A stretch of DNA of 64,000 nucleotides, taken from assembly GCA_037903355.1 (NCBI GenBank), contig JBAJFE010000060.1, positions 1,364,001 through 1,428,000 of the forward strand, given 5' to 3'. Position numbers and translations under genes: made by a program. The DNA is from Trichuris trichiura. Taxonomy: Eukaryota; Nematoda; Enoplea; Trichinellida; Trichuridae. The notes below the pieces were generated by a model. The model was not told the origin of the DNA, did no database searches, and saw only the letters and a program-made list of their open reading frames with translations. Shown piece after piece: positions 62,845-64,000 of the stretch (position 1 is the first letter of the stretch; every line of letters starts with the position of its first letter).

Positions 62845-62873
62845 TTTCGGAACTGCTCGTGTTCCGTCGTCAG
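62845..62873 (-). ncRNA. Hammerhead-ribozyme-like motif 7 (PLE-3 tail)
   Basis: On the minus strand: CTGACGA, hairpin CGGAAC...GTTCCG, AAAC. It lies 70-100 bp downstream of the PLE-3 stop, the same relative place as motif 2 in PLE-1. Confidence 0.55.
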
Positions 62874-62941
62874 CAGTGTTGGGGAGAAGGTGTTTATTCG
62901 GTAAGGGGTTTATATAGCGCATGGGTACAATGGGTGTTTGA

Positions 62942-64000
62942 TTAGTTGGGTAGGGCGCAGCATTGGAATTTATTAATCGGCGCAGCCCATACTTCACTAA
63001 CCTCCACGCCATTGTCGCGATTGATAGTGGAGTTGCTCTGGATGTACAGAGCCTCCTTAATACGCCTAAGATGTAATAAGTTTTCGTGGCATATGATCTT
63101 CGGGTGCGGGTCGAGTGTGCACCGAGATGCGTGCTCAACGATCACTGAGGCACTTATCGCGTTCTCCATGGCTTTTCGAGGGTCCGTTGTCGGTGGACGC
63201 CCTCGGCCGGTGGCCTGTATCCCATTGAGTCTTCGTTCGGCGTTCTTGTATGTCAACACATTCTTCATGTGTTGGCCGAATCTCTTAAGTAAAGTGTTGC
63301 CCGTTTCTCCTATGTAGGAGGCGTTGCAACCACACTTTATTTGGTAAATGACACCGGGTCTGCTGTCAAAAGGAACCTTGATCTTGTCATTTCTCACAAT
63401 CGAACGAAAATTACATGAACTTTTAAATCTCACGTTGAAATTTAAGGAGCGCCCCAGTCTCCTGATTCGTTCACTTAAACCACTGTAGTAGGGAAGGAGC
63501 AGCACCGGGCGTTGTTGGTTATCAGGCGGGGACGGTGATGAAGGTTTATTTTGTTGGCACTGTTTAATAATGGAATTGATGAATTTACTGGGGTATCCGT
63601 TACTGCATAGTGTGTTATAAATGTGTCTTAATTCTGTATTTAAATATTCAGGGTCACAAACCGTTAGGGCCCTGTCAACCATCCCTTTAACTATACCTCT
63701 TTTAACTGAAATAGGGTGATGAGAAGAAAAGTTTAGGTGCCGGTCCGAGTGGGTGGGTTTCCTATAAACTGTTGTTTTTAACTTATTCCCTTGTTTAATG
63801 ACTAAGACATCTAGAAAAGGGAGTTTACAATTATTTTCCTTCTCAATGGTTAGCGTTATCTGGTTGGGGAAAAGACTATTCAGGTGTTCCAAGAGAGTTT
63901 CTTCACTGCCTGATTTTATGATGGCAAAGATGTCGTCTACATATCTTTTGAAAATGATAGGAGGGGCACAGTCTTGCAGAGTGCTGAAGGCTTTTTCTTC
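62942..64000 (-). CDS. Penelope-like element PLE-3, second family (partial)
   Basis: C-terminal part of a Penelope RT with GIY-YIG endonuclease; it enters from the right window edge. The YVDD box (KRYVDDIFAIIKSGSEE) is near 63935-63970, then LPFLDVLVIK, RKPTHSDRHLNFSSHH, GVIYQIKCGCNASYIGETGN (the GIY-YIG core), YIQSNSTINRDNG and the stop at 62942. The frame is open from the window edge through the usual initiator-like TTG at 63892. It differs from PLE-1/2 throughout (for example NSLFPNQITLTIEKENN against NMRPNQIVFTMEKEENK), so it is another family. Within the window no stop or frameshift interrupts it. Whether the element is intact depends on sequence outside. Confidence 0.9.
   Translation of the reverse strand, partial: EEKAFSTLQDCAPPIIFKRYVDDIFAIIKSGSEETLLEHLNSLFPNQITLTIEKENNCKLPFLDVLVIKQGNKLKTTVYRKPTHSDRHLNFSSHHPISVKRGIVKGMVDRALTVCDPEYLNTELRHIYNTLCSNGYPSKFINSIIKQCQQNKPSSPSPPDNQQRPVLLLPYYSGLSERIRRLGRSLNFNVRFKSSCNFRSIVRNDKIKVPFDSRPGVIYQIKCGCNASYIGETGNTLLKRFGQHMKNVLTYKNAERRLNGIQATGRGRPPTTDPRKAMENAISASVIVEHASRCTLDPHPKIICHENLLHLRRIKEALYIQSNSTINRDNGVEVSEVWAAPINKFQCCALPN

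Overview
The window looks like nuclear DNA of a metazoan, most likely a nematode. Genes are split into many small exons. Most introns I could place are 44-60 bp, between long AT-rich gene-poor stretches, and transposons are frequent. A clade I (Trichuris/Trichinella-like) nematode is my inference from the compact introns and gene content; no marker in the window proves it. Each spliced model below was built by hand: exons were kept only where donor, acceptor, phase and protein homology agreed.

Layout. 0.8-2.4 kb (+): exons for the C-terminal part of a Myb-family transcription factor. 3.7-5.6 kb: a broken Penelope-like retroelement (PLE-1) with its hairpin-rich terminal repeat. 6.3-7.5 kb (-): a secreted protein with two Kunitz domains, a Cys-rich linker and a chitin-binding domain. 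8.4-8.8 kb (+): a possible small secreted peptide. 9.5-10.3 kb (+): a secreted Trunk/Noggin-like cystine-knot protein. 12.5-15.4 kb (-): a complete M14 metallocarboxypeptidase zymogen in 11 exons. 15.4-27.4 kb: a gene-poor stretch. 27.5-30.6 kb (-): an Islet-type LIM-homeodomain factor. 34.2-38.4 kb (-): S-adenosylhomocysteine hydrolase, with one frameshift. 38.6-42.6 kb: a palindromic MITE and a nearly intact Penelope-like element (PLE-2). 42.7-43.7 kb (+): complex I subunit NDUFB8. 46.5-47.2 kb (+): a small secreted Cys-rich protein. 48.3-54.0 kb: a diverged tandem array with a period of about 450 bp, split by a hAT transposon with an exact 8-bp target duplication; that transposon contains another hairpin repeat of Penelope type. 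54.3-54.7 kb (+): a small ORF with a poly(A) signal. 55.5-59.4 kb (-): an unrecognised Pro/Tyr/Gln-rich protein whose second intron holds a full-length Tigger/pogo transposon. 59.7 kb: a second copy of the MITE, inverted. 61.2-62.4 kb (-): a small Arg-rich protein with a mitochondrial-type N-terminus. 62.7-64 kb (-): a third Penelope element of another family, running off the window.

How it fits together. The host genes are unrelated housekeeping, developmental and secreted-protein genes; I see no operon-like or pathway cluster. The recurring theme is Penelope-like elements. Seven hammerhead-ribozyme-like motifs occur in four places. All but one keep a paired stem II, and that stem changes sequence between families with pairing retained. 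Other points worth a second look are the frameshift in an otherwise complete AHCY, a probable GC-AG intron in the carboxypeptidase, and the Trunk-like ligand in a probable nematode.
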